Origin: Kineothrix sp. IPX-CK
GTDB taxonomy: Bacteria; Bacillota; Clostridia; Lachnospirales; Lachnospiraceae
Direction: 5' to 3'
Assembly: GCF_039134705.1 (NCBI RefSeq)
Contig: NZ_CP146256.1
Location: forward strand, 2,294,001-2,358,000
Length of the DNA: 64,000 bases
The position numbers and the translations under genes are program-made. Positions 63,379 through 64,000 of the stretch are shown here, one piece after another; the stretch's first letter is position 1; every line of letters starts with the position of its first letter. The notes below the pieces were generated by a model. That model searched no databases. It had not been told where the DNA came from and saw only the letters and a list, made by a program, of their open reading frames with translations.

Positions 63379-63411
63379 ATATGGAGGAAACGGTAAGAAA
63401 CGAGGAGGGTT

Positions 63412-64000
63412 ATGAGAAAGACAGCGGTATATGTTTTAGCGGGAATTTTGATGTTCTTTGGCGGAAGCCTGAATGTCCACGGCGCACAGCTGGGCCAGCA
63501 GGATACGGAAACTGCACAATCGGCTGAGATCGCGCAGGAGGAGGCGCCTCCTATTGTAGTAGTGCTGGATCCAGGGCACGGCGGAGAGAATCTGGGAGCA
63601 GAATACGAGGCGTATACAGAAAAGTATATGACCATGACGGTGGCGAAGTCCATGAAGGCAGAGCTTGAAAAATATGAAGGAATCACTGTTTATCTGACGA
63701 GAGAAGGGGATAAAGATATGACCCTCGAAGAGAGGGTAGACTTTGCCAAGTCCGTGAATGCAGATTTTTTATTCTGCCTGCATTTCAATATGTCTGTGAA
63801 ACACGATCTGTTCGGAGCGGAGGTGTGGATTTCCGCATTCGATAATGAATATCAAAAGGGCTATACATTCGCCAGTGCAGAAATGGATATGTTGACGGAA
63901 CTGGGACTTTATTCCAGAGGAATTAAGACGAAATTAAACGACGAAGGTTCGGATTATTATGGGATTCTTCGCCACGCTACGGAAAATGACCTTCCGGCGG
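63412..64000 (+). CDS. N-acetylmuramoyl-L-alanine amidase, 5' part
   Basis: The gene runs off the window after 196 codons. It starts at ATG 63412 behind GAGGAGGG. A signal peptide (about 1-24, AGILMFFGGSLNVHG) is followed by an acidic Gln-rich spacer and then the Amidase_3 domain, with the zinc ligand His in VVVLDPGHGGENLGA and a second in LFCLHFNMS. Such enzymes cut the amide bond between muramic acid and the stem peptide, in growth, sporulation or germination. No stop is seen. Confidence 0.9.
   Translation, partial: MRKTAVYVLAGILMFFGGSLNVHGAQLGQQDTETAQSAEIAQEEAPPIVVVLDPGHGGENLGAEYEAYTEKYMTMTVAKSMKAELEKYEGITVYLTREGDKDMTLEERVDFAKSVNADFLFCLHFNMSVKHDLFGAEVWISAFDNEYQKGYTFASAEMDMLTELGLYSRGIKTKLNDEGSDYYGILRHATENDLPA

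Overview
The window looks like a chromosomal segment of a Gram-positive, endospore-forming, low-GC anaerobe of the Clostridia, most likely a Lachnospiraceae species. Evidence: near-universal AGGAGG ribosome binding sites, GerW/YtfJ and a DUF2953 (YtfI-like) sporulation pair, an Asp23/FakA/RecG/DegV/RsmD/CoaD chromosomal order typical of Clostridia, ZapA next to RuvAB, a short MetH without activation domain, and many ATG/TTG/GTG starts. No rRNA, tRNA, CRISPR array, transposase, integrase or phage gene was recognised.

Region 1 (1-14.3 kb) is an accessory, visibly AT-richer stretch. It carries a chemoreceptor with almost no external domain, a secreted ComEC-like metallo-beta-lactamase-fold protein with a C-terminal Ada-type Cys cluster, and then a graveyard of decayed genes: a broken bL25/Ctc gene, an unknown gene whose start codon seems lost, and a 27-codon SRAP stub. 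Next come a small membrane protein, an unknown protein with a HExxH zinc-protease motif, an amidohydrolase, a Vat/CatB-type acetyltransferase, and a MerR regulator driving a BtrH-like plus GyrI-like gene pair through a promoter with the diagnostic 19-bp spacer. A run of short loosely spaced genes follows (two intact GNATs, a methyltransferase, tiny membrane proteins), with two truncated genes (acyltransferase 3, GNAT).

Region 2 (14.3-23 kb) is a sugar-utilisation operon: a membrane-bound AraC-type regulator, an ABC solute-binding lipoprotein, two permeases, and a beta-galactosidase split into LacL and LacM subunits overlapping by 17 nt. There is no ATPase gene, so a shared MsmK/UgpC-type ATPase must come from elsewhere.

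Region 3 (23-27.6 kb) has an unknown protein, a small MerR-type HTH protein, a fused MEMO-AMMECR1 protein and its radical SAM partner, then a lipoprotein and a PNPOx-like flavoprotein on the minus strand.

Region 4 (27.9-37.3 kb) is amino-acid biosynthesis: MetH, then IlvB, two tandem acetolactate synthase small subunits, IlvC, a divergent LysR regulator, and LeuC and LeuD. Region 5 (37.3-48.7 kb) has a histidine phosphatase, a TPR plus DUF4037 pair, RuvAB, ZapA, a U32 peptidase, an FtsW/RodA plus class B PBP pair, and a minus-strand HD-GYP protein whose HD motif reads YD.

Region 6 (48.7-64 kb) is core genome: a repeat-rich spacer, sporulation genes, a protein with C-terminal J domain, rpmB, Asp23-FakA-RecG-DegV, a type IIA topoisomerase pair (probably topoisomerase IV), RsmD, CoaD, a coiled-coil protein and the 5' part of a cell-wall amidase cut by the window end.

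The strongest candidates for undescribed biology are the MerR/BtrH/GyrI module, the HExxH protein island, the TPR-DUF4037 pair, and the unknown gene upstream of the MEMO-AMMECR1/radical SAM genes. All positions are read by eye; starts were moved to the codon with the best ribosome binding site where stated.
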